From the NCBI RefSeq assembly GCF_963576545.1, contig NC_083646.1, positions 27,471,027 to 27,535,026 on the forward strand: 64,000 bases of DNA, given 5' to 3'. Under the pieces are notes generated by a model. It saw only the letters and a list, made by a program, of their open reading frames with translations. It was not told where the DNA came from and searched no databases. The stretch comes from Limanda limanda (Eukaryota; Chordata; Actinopteri; Pleuronectiformes; Pleuronectidae). Below, one piece after another: positions 1 through 49,494 of this stretch (positions are counted from its first letter, which is position 1; each line of letters starts with the position of its first letter). A program made the position numbers and the translations under genes.

Positions 1-308
1 TTTACTCTGTAGTATTGACAGTACCCTGGGAGGATGCTGTTGATGAAGCGAATGAGAGTAAAAGGCTAAGGTATGCAGATATGACATTTGAGACAGAGCA
101 AGGTGGCTGGAAAGCAGTAGTTTGCCCTGTGGAGATTGGCTGCAGAGGTTTCCTTGAAACATCCACCATCTGGTTGCTCAAAGATATGGGGATCCATGGA
201 AAGGTCCTGTGCAAGAACCTAAAAGAAACATTGCACACTGCAGAACTCTGTAGCCAATGGCTGTGGATCAAGAGGACAGATCCCACTGGGTCCACAAGGC
301 TAGTGTGA
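1..308 (+). pseudogene. Retrotransposon ORF fragment (C-terminal end of a fish LINE-type pol), cut by left edge
   Basis: An open frame enters from the left edge and runs to a TGA at 306-308. The translation contains LTVPWEDAVDEANE near the start, then a VEIGCRGF-like block, and ends in a WLWIKR block. From memory this series (TVPWED, then VGCRGF, then WLW) is typical of the C-terminal part of reverse-transcriptase-derived proteins that are dispersed in fish genomes. It probably represents the last roughly 100 residues of a decayed element whose body lies outside the window. The family assignment is recalled rather than searched, and the exact LINE clade is not determined. No host gene function is implied. 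Confidence 0.6.
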
Positions 309-1922
309 TCTGTGGTGGGCCTGCCATAGAAGAGGGTGTCTGGTGATTAAAGGCCAAAACACCTGATGACATCAAATGATACCAATTGACATTAATTACT
401 TCTGCATAACGTACATTAAGTATTTTCTATCTTGTCCTATGTTCAAAAAGGGAAAGTGTTTCGTTTTAAAAGGCAAAGAGGTAATGCTGTCTGATCTACT
501 GAGCGGGCCACATGGCTTTCATAGTAGTGCTATACAAGCCAGTAGCCAGTCAGATTTTCAGTACCTTTATCCTCAAGTGTGGCCAAAACACTTGATGACG
601 ATAAGATGCACAACTGAAGTTATGTCCCTAACACCAGCCAGTGGCTGCTCACAACTGCTATCAACTTATGGTAGCTGGTAACCTAAATTGTGAAGAAGGA
701 AAATTCACCATCTTGTCCTATATTCTAAAATATACCAACTAAATATTAAGCGCTAGAGATTAATCTTCTGCCAGTTAAGATCCTATCCTGAGCACATCTA
801 GCATAAAGTAACAATTACATCCACAGTGTTGTTATCATGCAAAAACACCTTAATTACTATTGTCAGAAGTTGGAATTAATCACAGGCCTTTTACATTAAA
901 GTTTGAATAATCGACAATCAAGATATTGCGAATAAGGGATAGTGTGATAAGTGAGAAAGTATTTTGTCTGTCATTTCATCAGAGGAAGCTGAACTGATGG
1001 TTAGGGCTAGGGTTTATTAACATCACATCTCAATCAAGAATTAAGGATTTTATTATCCAGTCTTTTCCTCCACATCCTAATATGCTGCTGAGGTGTTTCT
1101 TCTGTTGACACCAGTCATTCAGTTTTCAGTTTGGACACCTTTAAAATTACAGTAAAACACACACTGTTAAGTGAAGACATGATGGTTCACAATGAATAAC
1201 GTAAGCAGTTTTCAGACATGACTTTTGGGTACAATCCAGAAATGACTTTCACACATAAATTATAGCTGGATGTTCTCTGCACAGCGCGTACTCACAAAAG
1301 CATTAAATCTTCTCAATTATTTAGGTGAGAGATGGAGCAGCCAGGTGCAGCAGACAGAGGCAGGAAGTGACGTTATACCTCCGCTGCGTTAATCACGTGA
1401 TAATGTTTACAGCACACAGACCGTTGTAAGCTCTTATCACTACAAACTCACGACATCTTTGTTGTTGTCTTAAAAGTGTGTGTCACCGCTTTTTCACTGG
1501 GAGATATTTGTTTGATTTTTGTTCGTTTTTTAAATTTCTGCTCTCGTTAGAAGCATCTTCAAGACACAGTGTTGACCACAGTGGACCTTGAGGATGGATG
1601 ACATCGATTATCGAGCCATTCTCTATGAGGATTCACCTGAATGAATTATGGCGAATCTTAAAAAAACCCTGTGTATGCAAGTAACAAGGAATTTGTCTCA
1701 CTAAATCTGACAAGGAGGCATAGGATGCGTATTGCTTATTTAGTTAACTTGTGGTAAAATCTTTTTGCACTTTATTTTATTATTAAACTTGCCTCATTGT
1801 TATATTTTCATTTCAATAAAAAGAGAGGGGGGGGGCACGTAGACTTACACACTAGTTTTTTCAAAATCACAAAAAAACACAGAAACTTGTTCAGCCACAT
1901 ATAAGAAATGCACATTATGTTA

Positions 1923-1962
1923 AGCTGAATCTCCTGGAGCTGAAGCTCCAGGAGATTCAGCT
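1923..1962. repeat. Perfect 40-bp palindrome
   Basis: The arms read AGCTGAATCTCCTGGAGCT and its exact reverse complement, separated by a 2-bp GA spacer (19 + 2 + 19). It would form a strong hairpin or cruciform. No flanking element boundaries are apparent. Confidence 0.9.
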
Positions 1963-3253
1963 CCATTTCTAATGGCAAATGAGACAGCACCAACACACAC
2001 TGATTCCTAATTTGTTACCATTAGTGAAATTGATATTTGTCTATTTCCAATAAGGAAAAGAGCCTCACAAGACAGCAGCCAGCAACAGCTCATTGCTTCC
2101 CCTCATTCCTCACATGCTTGCAGGCAAACATAATGCCCTCAAAGCGAAGCAGCATCTGTGACTGTATGTGGAGCAAGAGTGATTGTTTTGCCTTGCCTGA
2201 GTTAAAAGACTTGGGATGTTACCCACTCGAGGTTAGGTTTCACCTAGACTAGTGTAGATACATTATAGCCAACACTAAGCAGAGTTATTTAAATGTATTA
2301 TTCTCCAGCTAGGGACCATGCAACCTCACTGGGAGTAACTTTGTCAGGACCTGATCCACAGCAGATGTCAGTATAATGTACAAAAAGGATTGTTCAATAA
2401 CCAGGTGGTGACGGTGTAGCTTTGGATCTGCCTGGTACCTAGAATGTGACTTTTAAATGGAAATTAAACTGAATTAAAAAATATATTCATAAAAAAGCTC
2501 AAAAATGTTACCCTATTAAATGGATTCTACTCCACTCCTATTGTGTTTTGTGGTGCAGTTTCCTGGCTCTGAATCTTTGGACTCATATTTACCAACACCA
2601 GAGGTCCTTTGATAACCCTTTGCCCAGATTCCTAAAATAGCAAAGGTTTTCTTTAGGCCAACAAAACTGACCTATGTAAACTCTCTGTTGAACTCAATAA
2701 ACAGAGAGGGAAAAATACCTAGCTTTTGTAACTGCTGGTTACATGACGTGGCATTTGTAGAATGGATTGTCTCCTTGACACTAAGAACACTGTTATTTAA
2801 CTCAATATTAAAGTCACTTGATATTTAAACACCATGGTTCATGTAACTGAAAATGCCTCACATTTTATATTATGTAAGTATGTACTAAAATACAATGTTT
2901 TTTATGGTTTCAAATGATTTAAATAAAAATTGTGTAATATGAGGAATATTTGGAAATGAGTAGTTTATATAAAAGACTTTTTAAGACACTGCATTTGTTC
3001 AGTTAAAGTCTTGACAGTGGGTGCTGCAGGTCAGGCTAGATAGAGAAATAATAATATCAAGATCAATCATTTGGTACAAATTCTCTTTATTCTAAGTGTG
3101 AACTTGTGCTGCAGATGACAAACAAATAAGGAACCCAAACTGGAGCAATGAAAAGTTGTTTTTTTCTGTGTTGAGCTTCATTTCAGATCGTCCTGATGCA
3201 TTCCTCATCAGGAAACCTTGCAGTTTCAGTGACAATTTAATTATAATATATAT

Positions 3254-3362
3254 CATTACATTACATGTCATTTGGCTGACGCTTTTGTCCAAAGCGACTT
3301 ACAATTAGTACACTCATCATTTATGAGGGGCCATTTAGGGGTTCAGTATCTTGCCAAGGACA
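3254..3362 (+). repeat. Fish dispersed repeat with GGCTGACGCTTTTGTCC core
   Basis: The block CATTTGGCTGACGCTTTTGT, then CCAAAGCGACTTACAA, and later TCTTGCCAAGGACA is a sequence I recognise as recurring very widely in teleost introns and intergenic DNA. The consensus name is not certain from memory. The bounds given are approximate. Confidence 0.6.
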
Positions 3363-4245
3363 ATAGTATATTATATAGTACATATAGTATTGTTAAATAT
3401 ATTTTATATACAATCCTGGCAAGTGAGCCAGCTCTGGAGGTCTGTCTGTATGTTTCTGGTGGTGACTGGTGAAGTCTCAGTACACATACTCTGAGGAGTA
3501 GTGCAGACAAGCAATGCTTACATCCTGGTTTCGAAGGGCTTCTTGCCACTAATTCGGGTTGTCAGGTAAACCCTGCCATCTGCTGGTGTGAAAAGAAAAG
3601 GCTTTAAATGGATCTTGGATTAGTCTGTGGTTAAGAAAAATAACCAAAGTGTAAACTCCATATCCCTTTGATTTTTATTTACATTAACACATTTAGCGGC
3701 ACTATATCTTAAGAATGCTTTTGAATATTGTTTTCTATGTAATGGCAATGAAATCTGGTTCAAGGTGAAGGTAAATATGAAGTGAAGTGTCTGAATAACT
3801 ATGTAGCCAAAGAAACACAAAACCCTCTGGATCATTGGTAAATTAGAGTGATTCGATATGATCCCTTAATCCAAGCTGTTTCGTGCCCCCTCACTCCTCA
3901 CTAATGGCTGCCATATCTTGGCCAGCTCCCCCACTCACATCCAGCAGGCCAAGAATCAAGCAAAGTCTATTATTTTATCAGTTGCACACAGATTTGATGA
4001 TGAGCCCACATTGCTGTGTCTCCCACCATTTTCTTTTTTCTGAATCAGAGGAGCATGTCGGTTTTTGTTCTTCCATTTAGCTGCAGCATTTCTTTAACTT
4101 CACATGGTTTAAATAATCATGGGCATATTTTACTATTGAGTTTTTCATAGTAGAGAGCCAAACTTGAATTGTGAACTTCCCAAAATGATACTAACTATGT
4201 GCCATGTGTTGTGCATCATGGCATAGATTGTAATAATTATTATCA

Positions 4246-4375
4246 ATTTTTTTTTTTTACTACTATGACTAATACTACTACTACTTCTAATAATAATAAT
4301 ACTAATAATAATTGTATATGGCACCTTTCAAATCAGCTGTTACAAAGTGCCTCACCATAAGAACGAATAGAAACA
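4246..4375. repeat. Simple AT-rich repeats followed by a LINE-tail-like block
   Basis: A run of about 12 T is followed by imperfect TAC and TAA triplets. Then comes TGTATATGGCACCTTTCAAA and a TTACAAAGTGCCTCA block, which resembles the 3' end of fish L2/CR1-type elements. Bounds and family are tentative. Confidence 0.4.
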
Positions 4376-5040
4376 AGAATGCAAAGCATTAAGGACAATA
4401 AGTAAATAATACAATATCATTTAAAATTAAAGACAACAAATTATAACAAATATAAATATAAAACCAAAGAAACTAGATAAAATGGAACATAATTAAAACG
4501 TAATGGCAAAACAAAGTAATAAAATAAACTATAGTAATAGCAAATAAAATGGTTACCATAATCTCATATATATATTACATGTAGTAAAAAAAAAAAAGAT
4601 TTAAATAATAATAAGATAACATGAAATATCCTGAGAGATTACTTCTAGCTGTAACTACAAATAAAAAAAAAATATAACAAAAATATAACAAAGTCATTAT
4701 ATAGGGGTCACAGAGTAATACTCGAAAAATGCGAATGAAATGCGGTGGAATAGCGTGTGTAAATATATACTGCACTGATTTGTAACTACCCAAACCTAGA
4801 TGTCTTCAATCTTAAAAACCCGTAATGATAAATGATGCTTGTACTTTGATATTGTATTGGCTTAGTTCTTTGTATTCTATTGTCTTAGCGTATGAAGAGA
4901 CGACTGTCCTTATAGTGCAGTAATAAACCTGCAAATTACTGCAGGTGCTGGATAATGAAAATAACCGAAGCGATGCTTCAGAGGAATGGGGGTGAAAACA
5001 AAGACTTCGGCGTGTCACGGGGTCTTTGAGATTACATTAG

Positions 5041-5318
5041 TGTTGCCTTTCTTCTCGAGGCCAATCCCATCCAATTTAACACATTTCCTGTTTGTGCTCG
5101 AGCTCCAACCAGCGGAGCGGTTGCATGTGTACTAATCAACACACAGGAGAAGAAGCTTGGTAGAGTTAAGATGGCGGCATGTGGGTGAGGAGGCTAGGAT
5201 CGCAACTCGAGGGTTTTCGCCATTAAACGACGCCTATGAATCCACATATATACAGTTATCGATAGAGAAACAATTTCCACATCGTCCACACGTTTGTGTG
5301 TGATTTTGGATTGACCCC
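5041..5318 (+). promoter_or_regulatory. ubr5: ubr5 core promoter and 5' UTR
   Basis: Two CCAAT boxes lie at 5061-5065 and 5071-5075. AAGATGGCGGC, a YY1-type initiator-proximal motif, is at 5168-5178, roughly 100 bp downstream, a spacing typical of broadly expressed TATA-less genes. The sequence is CpG-richer than its surroundings and the CpG-rich character extends into intron 1. The transcription start is inferred to lie around 5150-5180. The ubr5 ATG follows at 5319 in ACCCCATGA context. Confidence 0.6.
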
Positions 5319-42325
<37,007 letters not shown>

Positions 42326-42880
42326 AGGTTCATCAGAAAAGAGTTTAAAAAAAGGAAAAAAAATGACGTTTACTGTTGTGTAATATTTACCTAGCTCCAT
42401 TTTTGTAGATTTATTTTTTGTCTATACAATTTTATGAAATTCGACATACTGTCGTTATCTCCCCAGGCGGTAATATTTGTTTGTGTTATGAACACAAACA
42501 GCTGTTATTTTTATTTCAGTTTTTATTGCTTTTTTTCCTTTGTGTTAGTGAAGAGAGGTATACAGTCCAGAACATTCCTGCATTGGCACTGTAAAATGTA
42601 AATCCCTCAGCTCTGCTCTATTGGCTTCAACCTTTGCTTCCCAGGAATTTGGTTTGACAGAAAGCTGTCTGCCGAAACCCAGCCAAAGATGACAGCAGTA
42701 GAAGTATTTAAAACAAGAAAAAGAAGACACACTGTGATTATAAGTTTTTTTCCTTCCCTAGAAAAGTACTATCACTGACAGTTCACTGCTGCCTTTGTGG
42801 AAAGTCATTAAAGTCATTTTTTTCTTGTACAGGGGGAGTAGGGAATTTCAAAATAAACTTGGATGCAAATAATTTTGTCC
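42326..42880 (+). other. ubr5: ubr5 3' UTR
   Basis: About 540 nt of AT-rich sequence after the stop, up to the poly(A) signal AATAAA at 42852-42857. A T-rich downstream element follows at 42881-42905. Cleavage is inferred near 42870-42880. Confidence 0.7.
42852..42857 (+). promoter_or_regulatory. ubr5: ubr5 polyadenylation signal AATAAA
   Basis: This is a canonical hexamer 527 nt after the stop, followed by a T-rich run; it is the best candidate for the end of the transcript. Confidence 0.75.
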
Positions 42881-42899
42881 AGTCTTTATTTTAAGTTTT

Positions 42900-44041
42900 T
42901 TTTTTACTTGCTGCCTAATGTTCAGAGTGGTAAAGAAATTACATTTGACAATCATTTCAAGGATAAGGCTATGTGTAACTCCATGACACCATGTTTTGAT
43001 TTGTTTTGCATTAATTTACAAAATATCTTGAGTCTGCACAGCTTGATTAAATCTACTTTGCCCCTGTATGCCTAAACAAGTCATTTCAGAATCATTAATA
43101 AATGGCAAAACAGAACTTGTGTATACTTAGGGAAAATGTATTACAAGTGTAGCACTATTGTGTAAATCATGGTGTATTAAACATGACGTTAACGGTTAAC
43201 ACACAGAAAAACAACAGTTAAAAAGGTGCACCAGATGCAATGCTTTCTATACCTTTTATAGTTGTGGTAAAAATCGGGTTTTTGTATTTTTGAACTGAGT
43301 TCTTTTGACCAATCAGGGTGGGAGAAATTGCTGCCCCGCCCATCTTATTGGAGCTGTCACTCCCAGTTTTTGTTGCCTTCAAAACAAATTGTGAAAAACG
43401 GATTGTGGAGCATTTGGCTACTTAAGCTACACAAGGTAAAATAGGCTGTATGGCAAAAAACATTGTATGATGTTATTTATGTGGCTTGAGGCTCATTTGG
43501 AATGCTCAATTTATGGTAAATATGCAATAATAACATGGCAATAAATAGAAAAAACGTAGCTATGCCTTGAGCATAGTGTAACATTTTCACTCTGAAAACA
43601 TATCGGAAATATCTTGTTGAAAGCAGACAGTGTATTTATCCTAAAATAATGTGTATTTGGAAGAGTGATGCAACATGCGACCGCGATTTATAAGCTCGAG
43701 TGTACAATTTACGAACGGCCATGAAGGCAGCATTTCTCTTCCAGTAAAAACGGGCCATATGAGGTGAACCTGTCACATTCGAGTCGGTGCTCCGCTAACG
43801 GTGGGTCTTATTCTAGGATGATATCAGCTAGCCTGTTGGCTAATTTAGTTGGTTAACGCAGTCTTCACGGGATTTGAATATCTAGCGTCTGATCAGGCCG
43901 GGGTTGCTGGTGCGGGAGGAGATGAAATCACGGTTTCCCATCATGTGCAAGTCGTTCCGTTATTTTTAGCAAGCACCGCAGGCTAGCGCGGCCAATGGTG
44001 GCCAGCACAGCGTGACTAATCTGTCTGTTGTTTGAAAAGCG
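42900..44041 (+). promoter_or_regulatory. mtdh: ubr5-mtdh intergenic region, mtdh promoter and 5' UTR
   Basis: The first about 400 bp is AT-rich. Promoter-type sites then cluster: ACCAATCAGG with CCAAT at 43309-43313, a GC box CCCCGCCC at 43334-43341, and an inverted CCAAT (ATTGG) at 43347-43351. This arrangement suggests an NF-Y/Sp1-driven TATA-less promoter with transcription starting around 43380-43450. The stretch 43680-44040 is CpG-richer and probably 5' UTR. Only about 1.1 kb separates the two genes. Confidence 0.55.
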
Positions 44042-47000
44042 ATGCAAATGGAGCAGTGGCAGGACGCGGCCTCTCGGCAGGTCGAGCTGCTGACACGCCG
44101 TCTAAATGAACTGTTGTCCAGGGGCCTGGAGCTGCTGCGCACCGAGCTCGGCGTGGATCTGGGTTTGAAGCCCGACCTCATTCCGCCATGGGTGATCCTC
44201 TTAGCGGCGTGTACCGGGCTGGTGCTGATGGTCGCTCTGTGGGCCTCGGTCTGCACGGGTCTCTTCAAGAAACGACCCTCTCACAGTCCCGTGGACGACG
44301 GCATTGAAGTGACGCGCGGTGTCAGTAAACCTGTAAAACCCGAGGACCCGAAGAAAAAGAAGAAGAAAGCAGAAAAGGCACGTAAACCGAGCCGGTCTAC
44401 ACCCTTCACTAGCTCGCTAACCGTACGGCTAACGAGGCTAGCTGTCATGCTAACATCTCATTGACAACTGCAGCTAGCCTACATACTGTCACCCCAGGCT
44501 AGTGTCCACGCCTGGCCACGCTAGCCTGTGTTGGCGTTACATACATTGACAGTAACCAAGCTGGACTTTGCAATGGCTCTCTTCATGGTATGTTCACATG
44601 TTCTTTCCAGAAAGCCCAGTCTAATGGGAGAGCTGTCTCTGAACCCCAGGACGAGGAGGAGGAGGTCATCGTGTCGGAGGAGACGGTGCCACATCACCCG
44701 CCCCCGGCACCAGGAGTCAAGGCTGAGAAGGGTGCAGAGGTAATTTTCTGTCCCAAAGACGCATGGCTACACATTCACTTCGGTGGTGTGACCTGAACAG
44801 CTTTGTGTCCACTCACTGTGATGGAAATGCCCTGGTTGGTCGTATACTTGCTGCTATTGCCTATAACTCGTATGATTCGTGTTTTTTCTGGCATCCTTTG
44901 CAATAAAACGCGGTACCACAGACAACGCCACGTTTCCTTACTGTCACTCTGCAGTGATGTTACCAGACCAGCTGCCAGTGTTGGGTTACTGTTTTTAACC
45001 TGCACATGCAGCAAAGTCCTGTATCATGACTCCTGGCCTAGAGCAGTACACTAATGCAGCCTTTTCCTAGAAAGCCACACTCATACCATAGAATGACCCA
45101 AACTGCTCCTGAAGCTGCTGCAATTTCAGAACATGTAATAGAATAGACTGATGAATGATTCTTACAAAAGAGACCTGGAACAGATTTAGATTCAGTGTTG
45201 GATGTAGTTTCACTTATAAATAGATGTGGCTGGAGCATGCCGACTTGAGTGACTGTCCATGGTTGGAGCATGGTTCCGCTTGCCCAGTTGCAGAGAAGTC
45301 ATGTGTGCTGTGTACTAGTGTGTCCACTGTAGCCTTTTTCCAGGGTTTCTGAGGGGTCTTCTAAAGTTTAAGAAAAATTAAAAAACCACAATTTTAGAGC
45401 TTAAAACAAGACCAATGTGGAACTGATAACTACGAACACCCTGGTCAGAAATGATCTCAGTACACTTCAAAGGCTTTTCGCTACTTCTCTATCTTCAATT
45501 ATGGGCATGTATAATTAATTCAGGGCGTCGGATATTCCCTCAATCTGTCGTACTGGATTAAAGTCTTAAATTTCAATCGTCACTATCTTAAAAAGGTCTA
45601 AAATGTAACTTGTTGAAATCTGCAGATATCCTGCCTCTCCATTTAACTAAGCCCTGTCCCACTGCCCAAGTACTTTCACACATACATTAGCGTTCATGTC
45701 GACTTAAAGACAATTTTTTTGTCTTCTTACAGGTAAAGAAATCCAAGAAGAAGGCCAAACAGGCTGTGAAGGAGACTAAGACAGTGTCTGCACATGGCAA
45801 AGAACCAGAAGAAGGTGAAATATTCTGAATCATGTAATTAAGTTGATTTATTCAAAGTTATGTCTGGACATATTAAGTCACCTTTTTCAGTTTTTGTACA
45901 TCACAAAGGGATGGATCAGCTAAAGTTTGGACATATTTTCTAACAAGTTTGAATGTTCTTTTGTATGTTGACTTCTTTATCCACCATTCTAAGACATATG
46001 GTATAATGGGACCAGCCAAAGACTGTGCCTGACTTTTATCTAAGGGAATTACATTTTGATTTCATCCAATGCATCACCATGCATAATCTATATCATATTT
46101 ACTTCCTTGCAGTATGTTGCAACTAATTCCACGCTGCATTTACACTGACATTTTAGGCACATGGGAGACCAAAGTCAGCAACAAGGAGAAGCGTGAACAG
46201 CGCAAGAAAGACAAAGGCTCTAGTGATGGCTCAGCCAGTCCTGGAGGAGGGGACACGCCTCTAAGCTATTCTCCAGAGCAGCCCAAGGCCCCTAAAGCCC
46301 CGGTTCCTGTGAACCAGAAGAAGAAAAAAGGTGACTTCATCATGGATATTTTTTAGTTTTACAATTGAGAAGAGGGATGAAGTTTATAATCAACTTGTGT
46401 TTTTTTTACTTGTTTACATGAACGCAAAGCACTTTAATTTGGCATCTAGAGAGAGATCTGTGGAGGTGGTTGTTGCATTTATGTGGTCTCTTGTTGACTA
46501 TACAAACAGCCATTAAGGGAATTGAAGTGAGTCTTGAGTGACTTTTGCTTGAAATGTGTGTCTGCGTGCATTTGAACGCTCTCCTCAAAAACATTCTCAA
46601 ATAGATGGCGCACATATTGACCTTCATCTTTTATTGTCAGGAGAATCCACAAAAGTGAAGACAGAGAAGGTGGAAGCTGTTGTACCTCAAGGTAATAATC
46701 AGCTGAGAATGTTACAGCCATTTACATCATGGAACATTTAATTTATTTACACATATTTCACCAAGAACACTGGTATTTGTACTCTGGCTGAGTGGTCATC
46801 TTTTGGTTTTAGTGAACAGCAGAGAGGTGGCAGCGGAGACTGCGTGTGTGACGGACATGGCTGTCAATGCTCCTGCCCACGTTGTTCCTCAGATGTCAGG
46901 CCCCTGGACCACCATTAGAGAACCAGTGTCACTTTGGAGAGCCGAGATTGATGGTAAAACATTTTGTCTCGTTACGACATAACTGCTGAATCAGAATTCT

Positions 47001-49463
47001 ATTGATTGTCAAGTTTTTTTGCAGGTAATTGGCTTTGGTGCTTTGGTTTATAACAAACTTATTATTAAGTAGAGGACTAAGGGGAACGATAAAGCAACTG
47101 TAGAATTAAGTACTGTAATACAAACTACACAACAAAGGTATTAGTGTAATATTATAAACTTTTTAATAGCACTTAATAAAGCAGTAGGTGCCTGATGACC
47201 TCTGTCAGCTGCACTTTGAGAAGTAGGAATGCGCTGGCAGATGTGACCCATCTACATTGAATTCAGTTTCCCTGTCATAGTTATAAAACTGTGTTTCAGA
47301 GTCGTGGACTGTGATTGACAGAGGACTGCCTGCCACAGAGCTTAAATTGTCTTTTACTGGACTGGGAGTTGGTGCTGCTGGTAAGTATACAGTGAAGTGA
47401 TGATGTGGCTCTCAGCACCAGATGGCATCGTTTACCAAAGCATCACATGTGCCTGGCACGTTGAGTCACTGACTTGTGTCTCTTGTAGAGCCACAGGCTG
47501 TGAGCGACCTGCCCTGGATCAGTCAGCCCAGAGTGGACGAAGGGTGGTCTGGCCTCAGTAAGGATATACATTTAATAGAACTCTTGCTTAAAAAAAATGT
47601 TTATCTAACTTCTTAGTTAACTATACACCTTTTTTTTTTTTTTTTTTTTTTTTCTTCAGATGGTGGTTCAGTCGACCCCAGCTCTGACTGGAATGCCCCC
47701 TCTGAAGCCTGGGGAAACTTTGAGGAGCCTACTCCTGAGCCGGCTCCTGCTCAGGAGCAGTCCCTCCCTGAGCCTGTCAAGGTTAATCTTCTGATCACAG
47801 TCACTATACATACACCCAGGCTTGAAGCAAAACTAAACATTCTTCTGTTTACCTGGAAGCTTAAATAGTAACAAGCCTGTAGTTGATGACTCCTCTGGGC
47901 TTAGGCCCTATGGCAGCTGTCTTGGTTCTTCTATGCTGCTTGTAATAGTGACTCAACAGAGTGAAAACACACAGGAACTTTGTTGTTTTACTTTTTTTTA
48001 AGGCTACTTTATAGTTGCTGACTTCTCAGGACTATGTGGATGTGTAAAAAACATGTTTTTACAATTTTTTGGGGGGAAAATACATGTAAATGCAGGTATT
48101 TTGCAATGCATCACTTCATCAGTGCTATATTTTAGATTGCCACCAGATGGTGATAAGTAAGCATTTTAAAATCTGAGACCATGCGTAACTCAAATTCTTT
48201 TTTTCCAGTTGTACATTTTTTGGTGAATCTGAATTGTTCAGCTTAAAATGCCATATGTTTGTTACTCTTTTAACATTTGGATCTGTTTCTTTCTCTCTGA
48301 CTTGTATGTTGTGTTTGTTTTCCTCAGGATGATGACGAGGATGAAAAGGACAAGGGAGAGGCCGCTTCTGATGGAGCAGCTAAAACTAAAAAGAAGAAGA
48401 AGAAGAAGAAGAAGGCTGGAGAGGAGGGAGGAGCAACTGACCAGGTAATAGCTAATGAGAAAACCCCTTTTCTGTTCTCTTTGTCCACGTGCTGGAAAGC
48501 TATCTACAACATCTTTCAGTCTTCCACGTTGATTTGATCTGGAAGTCACAAGGTCAAATGTCAACTCCGCTTGTGTCTTGTGAAGGGCGAGGAGCCAGAG
48601 AAGGAGGCAGCACCTGCAGCCTCAGTGAAGAAACAGCCACCTCTTCAGGAGAAACCTGCTGCCATCCAGCCTGTCAAAGCAGCTGCTGCTGAGGTCAGTG
48701 GAGCTTATTCTTGACACAAGAGCATGTGTATTCTAAACATGTTCCCCTTCAAGATCCACAAAAGTCTTCCTGCCATGTCATCTGAATATTCTAGTCTAAT
48801 CATGGATACATACATTTTCAAATGCATTCATTACGTTTCTTTTAAATACTGCAATTAAAAAATGGGGTTTTACTTTTCTTGTTAGGCAAGAGTGGAGCGA
48901 CCAGTGAAGGACAAGATATCCCCCCCAAAAAACGTCACTCAAGTGCCACAGAAGCCCACTGATGGAGAGACCACTGCCAAGCAGAACAGCCTTCCTGCTC
49001 CAGCTCAACAGAGTAAGCACATTGGGCGTCATTCACCATTATCTTCTTAAGATTCTTTCTAAGAAAACTCTACATTAGAATTGCAAAATTGTTCGCATCT
49101 GTGTTCTTGAATTGATTAATGCCATGAATCCTAAGTTGAAAGCGTGTGCCAGTTTTTTAGCATAGGTAAACGCCCCGCTAATGCCTAGAAAAGGGCATAA
49201 GACTGCAGTGCCATGTGCACACCATACAGTTTATGGTGCACAGACAGAACTCACATTTAAGAAGCCAGGAGTGATTGAACAAAACTCTGGGGAAAGCACC
49301 GCATCGGAGTTGAAGTTTTTATGTTTAACATTTTTTATTGGTTTTCCTTGGGTACTCAGCACAATTATACAATTATAAACACAAATCTGATGGATATACC
49401 CCTACCCACAATACTACCCACCCACCCCCGGCCAGCCTACCCCATGCAGCAGAAGTACCTAGA

Positions 49464-49494
<31 letters not shown>

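Larger units (their letters stand above)
309..5040. other. Intergenic region upstream of ubr5, mostly AT-rich
   Basis: No convincing host gene is visible on either strand; ORFs are short and lack family resemblance. It holds a perfect 40-bp palindrome (1923-1962), a fish dispersed repeat (3254-3362), T-rich and TAA/TAC-type simple sequence (about 4246-4315), and a LINE-tail-like block (about 4313-4375). A promoter-like patch lies at 1360-1660: an E-box palindrome TCACGTGA at 1393-1400, a TGACGTTA CRE-like site just upstream, and a 16-codon ATG ORF at about 1594. I could not assign that patch to a gene. Confidence 0.6.

Noticed and set aside
44378..44464. Read-through of mtdh exon 1 to a stop at 44464 (140-residue ORF)
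   Set aside because: This is intron 1 sequence; the conserved protein continues in exon 2 through the GC donor. Kept only as a possible intron-retention product.
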